A stretch of DNA of 59,119 nucleotides from Chloroflexota bacterium. Lineage in GTDB: Bacteria > Chloroflexota > Anaerolineae > Anaerolineales > UBA11858. Below are positions 25,802 through 34,938 of the stretch, one piece after another. The stretch spans positions 1-59,119 of the forward strand of contig JABGRQ010000098.1 in the NCBI GenBank assembly GCA_018648225.1. Reading direction: 5' to 3'. The position numbers were made by a program, and so were the translations under genes. Each line of letters begins with the position of its first letter. The stretch's first letter is position 1. The notes below the pieces were generated by a model. It saw nothing but the letters and a program-made list of their open reading frames with translations, had not been told where the DNA came from and did no database searches.

Positions 25802-25812
25802 CCGGGGAAATT

Positions 25813-28506
25813 GTGCATAAACCCTTAAATGTAGTACGCATCTATCTTGCCTTGCTCTGTCTGGGTGGTGTTGTCGCGCTCCTGACCCTATTTGCGATAC
25901 CTTCAGAGCAATATGCATCTGGGCTTTTTGGCTATTCACGCAACCGTTTGCTGCTCACCGCGAGCATGGCTGCCATCGAAATCAGCTTGCTGGTTTTTAT
26001 CCTCGTGCTCTCGCATAAACCATCCGTGTGGGAAAACCGCCTCAACTCCAGCGTGACTCGTCTCAAAAATCACAGCATCTTCTACGGTAGCTTGTCTGGC
26101 GCTCTCGGCATCTTCATCCTGGGGGGCGATTATTTATATGCCCTCGCATATACCTGGGATCAAACCGCTTTTCCCTTGCTTGTGCGCATCGCCCCGCTGG
26201 TTGGATGGACAACCTGGAACGCGGGCGTTACCATCATCATGTTCACAACGGTGAAAAGAAATATTCACCACGAAGACACAAAGACACAAAGAAAAGTAGT
26301 TTCTTCGAGCCTACGTACTGCTCGTACCCTTCAGGGTATTGTGGTAAAAACTAGCCAGCATCTGGAAGAAGTATTTTCTGCAAAATTTGGATTTTCTCTC
26401 CTAATCGCCTGGATCACCCTCGCGGGATTGGCGGTGGTGATTCAGGCAACCGGCATGGGACTAATCCCCGACATTGTTGGCTGGGATTTTCCCGGCACTC
26501 CATTATTGTTCAGCCAAATCATTCTGGCATTGATCGCGGGTAACGTTGTCTATATTGTGGCTACACGCACAACCAAAATCAGTGACCGGCTGATTTTCTT
26601 CGTCATTTGGGCTGCGGCGTTGGGTGTGTGGGCCGCGCAACCAATGCAGCCCACACACTATTCGCTGGAGCCGAACGCTCCCAATTTCATGTATACGCCC
26701 TATTCCGACGCGGCCCTGCTGATGATGAACGCCGAAGATATGCTCATCGGCGAGGGCTTCCAGTTCCCGGCGGAAAAACCGCTCTATAATGTACTGCTGG
26801 GACTGTTAACCGCCCTCGGCGGGCATGACTATAACACCATCATCTTGCTGCAAGTCGGGACTTTGGCCTTCTTCCCCGCGGTGGTTTACCTCTTCTCCGT
26901 GGGCATGGATCAACGCCTGGCGGGGCTGGTCGCCGCCGTAGCCCTGATTCTGCGCGAACAAAATGCGATTGCGCTTTCCAGCCGCATCAATGTATCCCAT
27001 TCCAAATTAATAATGACCGATTTTCCGGCGGCGTTAGGGATGGCGGTTTTCGGGCTGTTATTTGTAAAATGGTGGAACACGCATGTCACGAATGCAGTGA
27101 ATGACACAAATAAAAACAAGAAAAATTCGCGCCATTTGCCCATACGCGATATTCGCGTTCCCAGTGATGCCAGTGCCATTGCATCTGCGATGATTACCGG
27201 GAGCGCGTTGGGCGCGCTTATTCTCATCCGTTCACAGGCAATTATTTTTGTTCCCGTGGTGTTCGGCGTGGTGGTGTTTCAATTCTGGGGTCAATCGCGC
27301 AAAATTCTCCTGCCGTTGGGGGCTTTTTTGCTCGGTACAGCGGTTTTTATCCTGCCGTGGATGGTCCGCAATGGATTCGTAGTTGGCAAATTTGGCTATT
27401 CACAGCCCATGCAGGCGGTTTATTTGGACAGTCAATACACACGCGAACCAGGCGTTTTTGATCTGGCGCAAGCCGCGCCAAATGAGCGCATCGAGCAGGG
27501 TTTCGGCAATGCGGCAGATTTTGCCCGCGCCAACCCAGGTTACGTAGCCCAATTTATCAGCAATCACTTTTTCCATAACGAAGTGACGGCGTTATTGTCA
27601 TTGCCCATGCGCTTTGATCTGACAGATTATTGGCTATCCCGGCTGAGATACATACCCTCCGGCGAGGCATCACACCGGAGAGCCTACATCGAAAACCTCC
27701 CCTTCTGGAGCTTTCAAGAACGCTGGCAAGGCAATTGGCCGCCCGGCGCTGTAATTCCCATCATCTTTAATCTGGCAATACTCGGCATGGGGATCGCAGC
27801 CGCGTGGCGGCGGACACGCTGGATTGGCCTTATGCCGCTGGGCATTCATTTGGCGTATAGTTTTAGCACGGCGATTGCGCGCGTCTCCGGTTCACGGTTT
27901 ATGTTGCCAGTCGATTGGATCATCATCTGGTATTACATCATCGGCTTGGTGGTTTTGGTGCGCGCCCTGTTCGGGATAAGAAAAATCCCTGTGAAACAAA
28001 CCCCCACCCCAGGCTGCGCGCGAGCATCCCAGTTGATGCGCCCGCTGCCCCTCCTGGGAAGTATCGCATTACTCGGCGCGCTGATCCCCATCCTGGAATT
28101 TCTACCCCCAACCCGTTACCCGGAACGCACAACCGAAGCCGTCACTGCCGTGCTTCCCATTGAGCTGGAAGAAATTTGCGGTCTGGATGAAGGTGTGACC
28201 GTGATTCAGGGGCGAGCGTTGTATCCCCGGTTTTATGCAGCCAATCAAGGCTACGGCTGGGGAGTTTGGGCAGCCTATAACCATTATCCCTACGCCCGGA
28301 TTGGCTTTTTGGTCGCCGGGCCAGAAAATGTAAATGTGATCTTGCCGCTCGAAGAAGCACCCGCTGCTTTCCCCCACGCCGAGGATGTTTTCGTCATCGG
28401 GACACAGGCGGAGGGGCATCTTCTGGCTCAGGCGGTTGTCGTGCAAAATCAGGATGGAAGTCAGCAGACGATTTTATCGAATCAAGTACACTGGTGTACA
28501 AAATAA
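25813..28506 (+). CDS. Large polytopic membrane protein, GT-C glycosyltransferase-like
   Basis: An 897-residue protein with many hydrophobic helices and a loop-rich middle ('MYTPYSDAALLMMNAEDML', 'YNVLLGLLTALGGHDYN'), as in dolichol- or undecaprenyl-phosphate-dependent GT-C/ArnT-like transferases. A DxD or other catalytic motif is not certain. The start is GTG at 25813 with GGGGA just upstream. Two blocks inside it (about residues 150-180 and 422-450) look like absorbed dispersed repeats, for example 'HHEDTKTQRK' and 'HVTNAVNDTNKNKKN'. They would fall in loops between helices. The gene lies 11 bases after the MttB homologue. Confidence 0.6.
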   Translation: MHKPLNVVRIYLALLCLGGVVALLTLFAIPSEQYASGLFGYSRNRLLLTASMAAIEISLLVFILVLSHKPSVWENRLNSSVTRLKNHSIFYGSLSGALGIFILGGDYLYALAYTWDQTAFPLLVRIAPLVGWTTWNAGVTIIMFTTVKRNIHHEDTKTQRKVVSSSLRTARTLQGIVVKTSQHLEEVFSAKFGFSLLIAWITLAGLAVVIQATGMGLIPDIVGWDFPGTPLLFSQIILALIAGNVVYIVATRTTKISDRLIFFVIWAAALGVWAAQPMQPTHYSLEPNAPNFMYTPYSDAALLMMNAEDMLIGEGFQFPAEKPLYNVLLGLLTALGGHDYNTIILLQVGTLAFFPAVVYLFSVGMDQRLAGLVAAVALILREQNAIALSSRINVSHSKLIMTDFPAALGMAVFGLLFVKWWNTHVTNAVNDTNKNKKNSRHLPIRDIRVPSDASAIASAMITGSALGALILIRSQAIIFVPVVFGVVVFQFWGQSRKILLPLGAFLLGTAVFILPWMVRNGFVVGKFGYSQPMQAVYLDSQYTREPGVFDLAQAAPNERIEQGFGNAADFARANPGYVAQFISNHFFHNEVTALLSLPMRFDLTDYWLSRLRYIPSGEASHRRAYIENLPFWSFQERWQGNWPPGAVIPIIFNLAILGMGIAAAWRRTRWIGLMPLGIHLAYSFSTAIARVSGSRFMLPVDWIIIWYYIIGLVVLVRALFGIRKIPVKQTPTPGCARASQLMRPLPLLGSIALLGALIPILEFLPPTRYPERTTEAVTAVLPIELEEICGLDEGVTVIQGRALYPRFYAANQGYGWGVWAAYNHYPYARIGFLVAGPENVNVILPLEEAPAAFPHAEDVFVIGTQAEGHLLAQAVVVQNQDGSQQTILSNQVHWCTK
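26264..26297. repeat. CACGAAGACACAAAG dispersed repeat inside coding sequence
   Basis: A short-period run (TTCACCACGAAGACACAAAG, then ACACAAAG) of the kind that in my recollection lies between genes in many bacterial genomes. Here it is translated in frame as 'HHEDTKTQRK' in the large membrane protein. Confidence 0.65.
27078..27130. repeat. CACGAAT-type dispersed repeat inside coding sequence
   Basis: CACGCATGTCACGAATGCAG and following GACACAAAT and AAAAATTCG words match the style of the spacer repeat at 1221-1280. It is translated in frame as a hydrophilic loop in the large membrane protein. Confidence 0.5.
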
Positions 28507-28507
28507 T

Positions 28508-28590
28508 AAAATCGCAGATAAACACGGATACACGCTGATTTTCGCTTTTCATCTGTGTTCACGTGTGCCCCTCAGGGGATCTGTGGTTAT
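28508..28590. repeat. CGCAGATAAACACGGAT-type quasi-palindromic repeat
   Basis: CGCAGATAAACACGGATACA on the left is mirrored by ATCTGTGTTCACGTGTG and ATCTGTGGTTAT on the right, with a small CCCCTCAGGGG palindrome inside. It fills the spacer before the saccharopine-dehydrogenase-like gene. Confidence 0.6.
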
Positions 28591-28616
28591 AAAACTATCC
28601 CTACAAGGAGCAAATT

Positions 28617-29780
28617 TTGACCCAATACACTTACGCTATTTTGGGCGCCGGGCGGCAGGGAACCGCCGCGGCCTACGATCTCGCCAAGTTTGGTGCGGCG
28701 CAAAAGATCATCATGGCCGACCTGGATGCACAGGCCGCTCAAAATGCCGCAAAACGTATCAACCAGCTCATCGGGCGGGAAGTGGCTGTTGCGCAGCAAT
28801 TGGGTGTTAGCGACCGCGCCGCACTGGCGCGCGTGCTACAGGGCGTGGATGTAGCCCTTAGCGCCGTGCCCTACTACTATAATCTGGAAATCACCAAAGC
28901 CTGTCTAGCAGCGGGTTCCAGCCTGTGCGATATGGGCGGGCACACCGGCGTTGTGCGCGAGCAATTGGCGCTGGATACCGAAGCCAAAGCCGCGGGAATC
29001 AGTATTGTGCCCGATTGCGGCATGGGACCGGGACTTAACGTGACCATGGCAGCCTACGCTAAAGACCTGCTCGATGCACCGCGCGCTGTGCATATCTTTG
29101 ATGGCGGCCTGCCGCAAAAACCCATCCCGCCGTGGAATTACCAGGCCACCTTCCACATCAACGGCCTGACCAACGAGATGGATGGACAGGCTACCTTCCT
29201 GCGAGATGGTAACCTGACTCCCGTAGATACCCTCACCGAATCGGAATTCATTGAATTCGCTCCGCTGGGCAAATTGGAAGCGGATGTCACTTCGGGCGGG
29301 CTTTCCACTTCGCCGTGGACGTTTGAGGGCCAGTTACAGGATTTCACCAACAAAACCCTGCGTTACCCCGGCCACTTCGAATGGCTGCGCGCCTTCAAGG
29401 AATTAGGGCTTTTCTCGGAAGAAGCGTTGCAGGTGAATGGCTCCACTATCGTCCCGCGCGAGGTCTATCACACCCTGTTGGCTCCCAAACTCAGCGCAAC
29501 TGAAATTCGTGATGTGTGCGTAATACGCGTAATCGGCTATGGGGTGAAAGATGGTAAAGAAACCACCGTCACGATTGACCTGATTGACTATTACGACGAA
29601 GCCACCGGCTTCACCGCTATGGAACGCTTGACCGGTTGGCATTGCGCCATGATGATGGGTTTTCAGGCGCGCGGTCGCGTTCCGGCGGGCGGCGTCTCGA
29701 TGGAAGTGGCTGTGCCGGCAACGGAATTTATGCAAGCTGTGCGTGAACGGGGGATTAAGTTTGAAGTGAATCTTTCCTAA
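28617..29780 (+). CDS. Saccharopine dehydrogenase-like (lysine-dehydrogenase-type) oxidoreductase
   Basis: A 387-residue protein. The N-terminal Rossmann motif is 'YAILGAGRQGTAAAYDLAKFG', followed by 'MADLDAQAA' for cofactor choice. The middle has 'PDCGMGPGLNVTMAAYA', and a C-terminal substrate domain follows. This layout fits saccharopine dehydrogenases and bacterial lysine 6-dehydrogenases, with amino-acid-type substrates. The start is TTG at 28617, supported by AAGGAG 6 bases upstream. A strong hairpin directly follows the stop. Confidence 0.87.
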   Translation: MTQYTYAILGAGRQGTAAAYDLAKFGAAQKIIMADLDAQAAQNAAKRINQLIGREVAVAQQLGVSDRAALARVLQGVDVALSAVPYYYNLEITKACLAAGSSLCDMGGHTGVVREQLALDTEAKAAGISIVPDCGMGPGLNVTMAAYAKDLLDAPRAVHIFDGGLPQKPIPPWNYQATFHINGLTNEMDGQATFLRDGNLTPVDTLTESEFIEFAPLGKLEADVTSGGLSTSPWTFEGQLQDFTNKTLRYPGHFEWLRAFKELGLFSEEALQVNGSTIVPREVYHTLLAPKLSATEIRDVCVIRVIGYGVKDGKETTVTIDLIDYYDEATGFTAMERLTGWHCAMMMGFQARGRVPAGGVSMEVAVPATEFMQAVRERGIKFEVNLS

Positions 29781-29823
29781 AAAGAGAGTGGCTCTCGGCT
29801 TTGCCGAGAGCCACTCTCTTTTT
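29779..29823. terminator. Strong bidirectional terminator
   Basis: Perfect 21-base arms (29779-29799 and 29803-29823, core GAGAGTGGCTCTCGGC) around TTT, with A and T runs on each side. It separates the convergent saccharopine-dehydrogenase-like and subtilase genes. Confidence 0.9.
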
Positions 29824-29827
29824 AGGT

Positions 29828-32572
29828 TCATTTTTCAATCAAGGGCAAGAAAATCTGGTACTCTGTCGCTCCGCTGCGACACCAGGCAAGGGTGTGTTCA
29901 AGCAATTCGGCGCGGTCGGCGGCGGGACTAACCGCTTCAAAGGGGAAGGCCCAGAGCGTGGTTTTATAAACGCCTGTATCCACCAGCAGCCCGGCGGAGC
30001 CTTTATCGCCTTGCAAGGCCACCGAAACGCCCGCTGTTGGCGAAAGCACATCGCTGAAGTTATAGAAGGGATAACTCAACGAGTAAGGCCCCACCCCTGA
30101 AAACGCCTCCCCAACTCCGGTTACTGAGGTTTGCGCCGCGTCGCCCGCAAAGGAAGCCACACCCAGATATTCCCCGATAAAATCGGTCACCTGACGATTC
30201 CACAAATAATCCTGCCCGCTGACGACCAGACAGCCCCCTGTATCCAACCAGTTTGCCAAAGCCGCCTCCCCCGAAGTTCCCGGCCCGGCGGGCGATTTCC
30301 ACCCATCCCCCACAAACCAGATCACAATTTCATAAGGGGCCAACTGCGCTGCACTCGGCTCGGTGTCGCTATTGTGCGTATCCCAAACGGCGTAGGATTG
30401 CCCCAGCGTATCCAGCGCAGCGGTGTAATAGCCGCGCACATCGGGGTTATTGTCATCATCATCCACCAGCAAAACCGATACCGGCGTACGAGTAGTAAAG
30501 CTGGCCGCGGTGGGCGACGAAAGGCCGCAATAATTACCCGCCTGGACACGCCAATAATAACGCGTGCTATTTTCCAGCCAGGTTGGCAGCGTGTAGCTGG
30601 TTTCGACGACTTCGGCAGTTTGCAAAATGATGTTAAAAGCCGCGTCGGCAGCAACCTCGATACGATAATAATAGGCCTGTGAGATTGCCTCCCAGCGCAA
30701 CGTCGGCGCCACCGAGATATTATCTGCGCCATCGGCAGGAAAGCTCAACTCGGGCAAATTGGGCGTAGTCTGATCGACATGCAGCGTGACGATATCGGTG
30801 TGGACAAGATCGCCAGATGTGGCGACAACAGAAAATTCATGATCGCCTGCGGCGATGGATTGAGTGGCGCCGAGGGTGAGTACACTACTCCCCGGCGGGG
30901 TAAGCGAATCCGGCTCGAAGTGGAGCGTTGCCCCCGAGGGTTTATTTTGCACGCTGAACGTCACCAACTCGTCAAAGCCCAATAACGGGTTGATATTAAC
31001 ATCATACAGGGCCGCTTCTGGCGCGCAGATATTCACGGTTTCGGGCGCAGCGTCAATACGGAAATCGGCCCCGCAATAATCTTTAGCGGCCTGCACCGCA
31101 GCGAGCGCGTCAATTTCGCCCCAACCGGTAGCATAATTGGGTGAACGCACGCCATTACCCGTACCATCGTCATACAGCACAGGATTGGCCGTGACCTGCA
31201 AAATACTCTCCGTCGTGGCATACTCCCCAATCAGGCAGGGCGCGGCATCCCACATCAGGGCAATCAACCCGCTGACATGCGGCGCCGACATGGATGTGCC
31301 ACTCATCAGGCGATAATCGCGATCTCCGCTGCGCGCCGCCGAACGGATGTCGACGCCCGGGGCAACTACCTGTGGTTTTAAATTCGGGTACTCCGCGGGA
31401 TTGAGTACATCCGGGTCGTCGGTAGGCCCCCAGTTGGAATGCGGCGCGTACACGCCACCCGTATTGCCAGTAGAACCCACCGCGGTGACATTGCCATAGC
31501 GTGCCGGGTTGCCCACCGTATTCAATCCCGGCGGCGAAGCATAGCCACACGATGTGCTATTACCATTCGAGAAAACCGGGTAAATTCCCGCGGCCAGCCA
31601 ACTCTCGATCATGCCCAAATACCAGGTATCGAGATACTGCACGCAATCGCCCCATGAGTTGTTGATAATATGCGGGCGTCTGGACGAATCGGGATTCTGG
31701 CCGTTCAAATCCCAGGGAGCCAGTAAAAACTGGCCGCATTCGAGCAATTCGCTGTCGTTACCCTCAAACGCCTGACAGGCCATCCATTGCGCACCGGGGG
31801 CCATGCCGATCCCCCCCGAGCCAAGAATCGTGCCCATTGTGTGCGATCCATGCCCATGCCAATCGTTTGGCTCGCGGTCGCTGCCGCCCAGCGCCGGATC
31901 CCACCAGTTGTAATTATGGTCATACGTCCCATCCCCCAGATTACCGCGGTAGGTATCTACCAGGGCTTCATGCGTATAACGCACCCCGGTATCAATATTC
32001 GCCACCACAATCCCCGAACCATCGTACCCCAAATCCCAAACTACAGCCGTGCCAATCTGGGCAATATTACTTTGCGCCACGTTGGGAACATTCATCGGCG
32101 CGGCAATATCTTCAATCGGCTCGACCAATTGCGGGCGGCGACGGGCGCGTAGCGCATCAATTTCCACAAAACTCAACAGCCCGTTAAATGTCGTTTGATC
32201 CGAGACATTTACCAGAATGGTATTATTAATCCAAAAAGATTGATAATCGATCCCCTTGACATCGAGATAAGCGCGCACGCGCTGTTGTGAGTTATCTGCC
32301 GATATTTGCAACATATTGATCACAAAACGGCCGCGCGTCTCCCAGTCTAACTCGTAAGCTAAATCCAGGTTGGGTTGGTGGCGAAACTGGATCATATATC
32401 CGGCTTCTTGCTCCACCATAAACTGCGCCTGCAATTCTGGCTCAATCACAGGCTGCGGGTCTTCGCCTGCATCCGCGGCCAGCGCCACCAAAGATTGCAC
32501 AACGGGTGCGGCGAGGGCAAACAGTGTTGTAAAAATGAGTATGCCGGTTAGTATGCGTTGCTTATGCTTCAT
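29828..32572 (-). CDS. Secreted subtilisin-like serine protease (S8) with fibronectin-like domain
   Basis: A protein of about 914 residues. A signal peptide ('KQRILTGILIFTTLFALAAPVV') and a propeptide of about 130 residues precede the S8 domain. The triad is clear: Asp in 'VVANIDTGVRYTHE' (about 194), His in 'DWHGHGSHTMGTI' (about 241) and Ser in 'MSGTSMSAPHVSG' (about 427), with the oxyanion Asn in 'IINNSWG'. After this come beta-rich regions, including a fibronectin III-like unit ('APTLRWEAISQAYYYRIEV'), and a final globular part. I prefer the start at 32572. A start ten codons earlier (32602) is possible. Confidence 0.92.
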   Translation of the reverse strand: MKHKQRILTGILIFTTLFALAAPVVQSLVALAADAGEDPQPVIEPELQAQFMVEQEAGYMIQFRHQPNLDLAYELDWETRGRFVINMLQISADNSQQRVRAYLDVKGIDYQSFWINNTILVNVSDQTTFNGLLSFVEIDALRARRRPQLVEPIEDIAAPMNVPNVAQSNIAQIGTAVVWDLGYDGSGIVVANIDTGVRYTHEALVDTYRGNLGDGTYDHNYNWWDPALGGSDREPNDWHGHGSHTMGTILGSGGIGMAPGAQWMACQAFEGNDSELLECGQFLLAPWDLNGQNPDSSRRPHIINNSWGDCVQYLDTWYLGMIESWLAAGIYPVFSNGNSTSCGYASPPGLNTVGNPARYGNVTAVGSTGNTGGVYAPHSNWGPTDDPDVLNPAEYPNLKPQVVAPGVDIRSAARSGDRDYRLMSGTSMSAPHVSGLIALMWDAAPCLIGEYATTESILQVTANPVLYDDGTGNGVRSPNYATGWGEIDALAAVQAAKDYCGADFRIDAAPETVNICAPEAALYDVNINPLLGFDELVTFSVQNKPSGATLHFEPDSLTPPGSSVLTLGATQSIAAGDHEFSVVATSGDLVHTDIVTLHVDQTTPNLPELSFPADGADNISVAPTLRWEAISQAYYYRIEVAADAAFNIILQTAEVVETSYTLPTWLENSTRYYWRVQAGNYCGLSSPTAASFTTRTPVSVLLVDDDDNNPDVRGYYTAALDTLGQSYAVWDTHNSDTEPSAAQLAPYEIVIWFVGDGWKSPAGPGTSGEAALANWLDTGGCLVVSGQDYLWNRQVTDFIGEYLGVASFAGDAAQTSVTGVGEAFSGVGPYSLSYPFYNFSDVLSPTAGVSVALQGDKGSAGLLVDTGVYKTTLWAFPFEAVSPAADRAELLEHTLAWCRSGATEYQIFLPLIEK

Positions 32573-32655
32573 TCGGGCGTTCCCAAAGTAATTCTCCGCC
32601 ATGAATTTTTCAATCGTTTATAATTCGCAACAACTCAACATCGAACCAAAAGAGG

Positions 32656-32708
32656 CCGAAAAAGGGTGTGCGTGGGGTGCTGCGCACCCCACGCACACCC
32701 TTTTTCGG
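32656..32708. repeat. Perfect inverted repeat with 25-base arms between divergent genes
   Basis: The arms at 32656-32680 and 32684-32708 pair exactly around TGC (core GGGTGTGCGTGGGGTGC). It resembles a terminator, but it lies between two divergent starts, so no annotated gene ends there. Confidence 0.85.
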
Positions 32709-32734
32709 AATTCTCTCTGTGAAGCTTACGTGCC

Positions 32735-32762
32735 TTAGTATAGCCTGAGCAGTTACTATAAT
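32735..32762 (+). promoter_or_regulatory. Likely promoter of the epimerase-like operon
   Basis: TTAGTA at 32735-32740, then 16 bases, then a consensus TATAAT at 32757-32762, 45 bases before the start codon. The spacer contains CCTGAGCAGTTAC, a word that recurs in the hairpin at 35948-35990. Confidence 0.5.
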
Positions 32763-32807
32763 TCTACCATTGACCGCGGACAGAAGTCATTACCAAAGAG
32801 GCACACT

Positions 32808-33782
32808 ATGAAGATACTCGTACTCGGAGCCACCGGTTTTATTGGCGGGCAAATCGCCCGCGCAGCATTGGATGCAGGCTGGGAAGTGAGCGCCCTGCGT
32901 CGTAACCCCAACAGCAATGGGGACCTCGACGGCGCGCCTGTAGCGTGGGTTGCCGGAAATTTGGCCGATTCTGCCTCCTTACGGGCGGCAATGCAAGGCA
33001 TGGATATTGTCTTCCATGCCGCGGCCTACTATCCCAGCGGCACACATCCGCGGCAGGTGCCCGCAGCCGTTACCCACGCCCGGCAGGAGATCGAAACTGT
33101 GCTCAATGCTGTGCGCGCAACCCAGGCACCGCGACTGATCTTCACATCCACGCTCTCCACCATTGGGCAACCCCCACCCGAAGAAAAGCGTCTCGCCGAT
33201 GAACGCGATATTTACCAACCCGGCTCAATGCCAAAAAACGCCTACTACGAGTGCAAAATTGCCATGGAAAACGCCGTGCTGACTGCTGAAGATATAGACT
33301 CGATCGTACTCTGCCCCACAGCCGTATTCGGCCCCGGCGATGTGCACCTGACAATGGGTAAATTGCTCATCGGTGTGGCGCGTGGGCGCATCCCCGCGTG
33401 GCTACCGGGCATCATCAATGCCATAGATGTGCGCGATGTCGCCACGGCACATATTACCGCGGCGCAACATGGCAAACGCGGCGAGCGTTATATTCTTGGC
33501 GGGTATAACTTCACGGTTGAAGAAGCGCTGCGTCAGGCCGCCCACGCGGCTAATATGCCCGAGCCGCGTTTCGAGATTCCACTATGGGTTACGCGCGCCC
33601 TCGTCGCTCTCGATGACGCGCTGCCCTTCGTTTCGATTTCTGGCAATCACCTGCGCGCCCTCCCCCATTGGCAGGGCTATAACACAGCCAAAGCGCAGAC
33701 TGAATTGGACCTGGTGCCGCGTCCCTTTGATGAAACTGTACGCGACGCGTTACACTGGTTCAAACAAAAAGGTTATTTGTGA
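32808..33782 (+). CDS. NAD-dependent epimerase/dehydratase (extended SDR) family protein
   Basis: A 324-residue extended SDR. The cofactor motif 'ILVLGATGFIGGQIARAAL' is at the N-terminus, 'MDIVFHAAA' is the next strand, and the catalytic YxxxK appears as 'YYECKIAMENAV'. The layout is close to dihydroflavonol reductase or hopanoid-associated sugar epimerase proteins, and the substrate is not certain. AAGAGG precedes the ATG. The stop overlaps the start of the next lipoprotein gene by one base. Confidence 0.88.
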   Translation: MKILVLGATGFIGGQIARAALDAGWEVSALRRNPNSNGDLDGAPVAWVAGNLADSASLRAAMQGMDIVFHAAAYYPSGTHPRQVPAAVTHARQEIETVLNAVRATQAPRLIFTSTLSTIGQPPPEEKRLADERDIYQPGSMPKNAYYECKIAMENAVLTAEDIDSIVLCPTAVFGPGDVHLTMGKLLIGVARGRIPAWLPGIINAIDVRDVATAHITAAQHGKRGERYILGGYNFTVEEALRQAAHAANMPEPRFEIPLWVTRALVALDDALPFVSISGNHLRALPHWQGYNTAKAQTELDLVPRPFDETVRDALHWFKQKGYL

Positions 33783-34912
33783 TGATACGATCCAAACGTC
33801 ACAGAATAATTGTCGGTATCATTGCACTCTTGCTCACAACCTTAGCCTGCGGCAACGCCGCCCCAACTTCGGCCATCCCCCCTAAACCTGAAATTTCTGT
33901 CTTTGATTCCGGGCGCACGGTTTACGGATTCTTCCCCAGCCCGCCGGAACTGACCACTGAAAGTCTGCTATCTACACTGGATGGCATCCACCAGCACGGC
34001 GACGTGATTCTGGTGCAACGTCCCGTCCCCTGGGAAGCTTTCATCGAGGCCTCGGATGCCGAGTCGCAAGAATACACCGATCTGGTCGACTTGCTGACCG
34101 TGGCTTCCCAGCACAATCTGGAATATATTCTGGTGATCGACCCTCTCAACGGCCTCGACCGCCGCCAGTTCGCCAGCTTGCCAGCCGAACTCGAAGGTAG
34201 TAATTTTGGCACGCCCGAAATACGCGCCGCCTTCAAAAATTACGCCACCCGGCTGGCAGGCGATCTTCAGCCGCGCTATTTGGGATTGGCCTCCGAAATC
34301 AACACCTACGCCGACGCCCAACCTGCCGATTTTGAGAATTTCGTCAATCTGTACCGTGAAACCTATGCCGCAATAAAAGCCGTTTCACCGCAAACACAGG
34401 TTTTCGTCACCTTTCAATGGGATGATCTCAACAACGTAATTCCGTTTGATATCGCCGATGGAGAGCCTTTCCAGCCCAAGTGGGAGCAAATCGAAGTCTT
34501 CGAACCGCAATTGGATCTTTGGGCAATTTCATCCTATCCCTTCGTGGTCTTCGATTCCGCCGCCGACATCCCCGCCGATTATTACACTCCCCTGCTGACG
34601 CGCACGGACAAACCGCTGGCTGTGGCCGAGGGCGGGATGAACTCACGCCCGATTGGGCAATTCCCCGGCACGCCACAAGACCAAAGCGATTATCTCAACG
34701 CCATACATCAGCAAATTGGGTCACGGCTGGATTTTTGGATCTATCTGATGCTGGACGACATCAACGGCGAAGCCTACCGCGAATTCCTGGCCCAGAATGG
34801 TATGCAATCCACCGCCGACACGATTCTGTGGTTTGCCGCTGTGGGGCTGCGCGAGATGGATGGCGCCCCGAAACCAGCGCTGGAAACCTGGGATCAAATT
34901 CGCACTGAATGA
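33782..34912 (+). CDS. Lipoprotein with a TIM-barrel glycosidase-like domain
   Basis: A 376-residue exported protein with a lipobox 'LTTLAC' near residue 22. The body alternates strands and helices as in clan GH-A glycosidases. 'YLGLASEINTYAD' could hold the acid/base Glu after strand 4, and 'PLAVAEGGMNS' the nucleophile Glu after strand 7. An 'AISSYPFVVF' segment, typical of barrel strand 6, lies between. The enzyme class is inferred, and it may be an inactive relative. The ATG shares a base with the preceding stop (TGATG). Confidence 0.68.
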   Translation: MIRSKRHRIIVGIIALLLTTLACGNAAPTSAIPPKPEISVFDSGRTVYGFFPSPPELTTESLLSTLDGIHQHGDVILVQRPVPWEAFIEASDAESQEYTDLVDLLTVASQHNLEYILVIDPLNGLDRRQFASLPAELEGSNFGTPEIRAAFKNYATRLAGDLQPRYLGLASEINTYADAQPADFENFVNLYRETYAAIKAVSPQTQVFVTFQWDDLNNVIPFDIADGEPFQPKWEQIEVFEPQLDLWAISSYPFVVFDSAADIPADYYTPLLTRTDKPLAVAEGGMNSRPIGQFPGTPQDQSDYLNAIHQQIGSRLDFWIYLMLDDINGEAYREFLAQNGMQSTADTILWFAAVGLREMDGAPKPALETWDQIRTE

Positions 34913-34938
34913 AGAATTAAACTAAACGGAGCCGAGAC

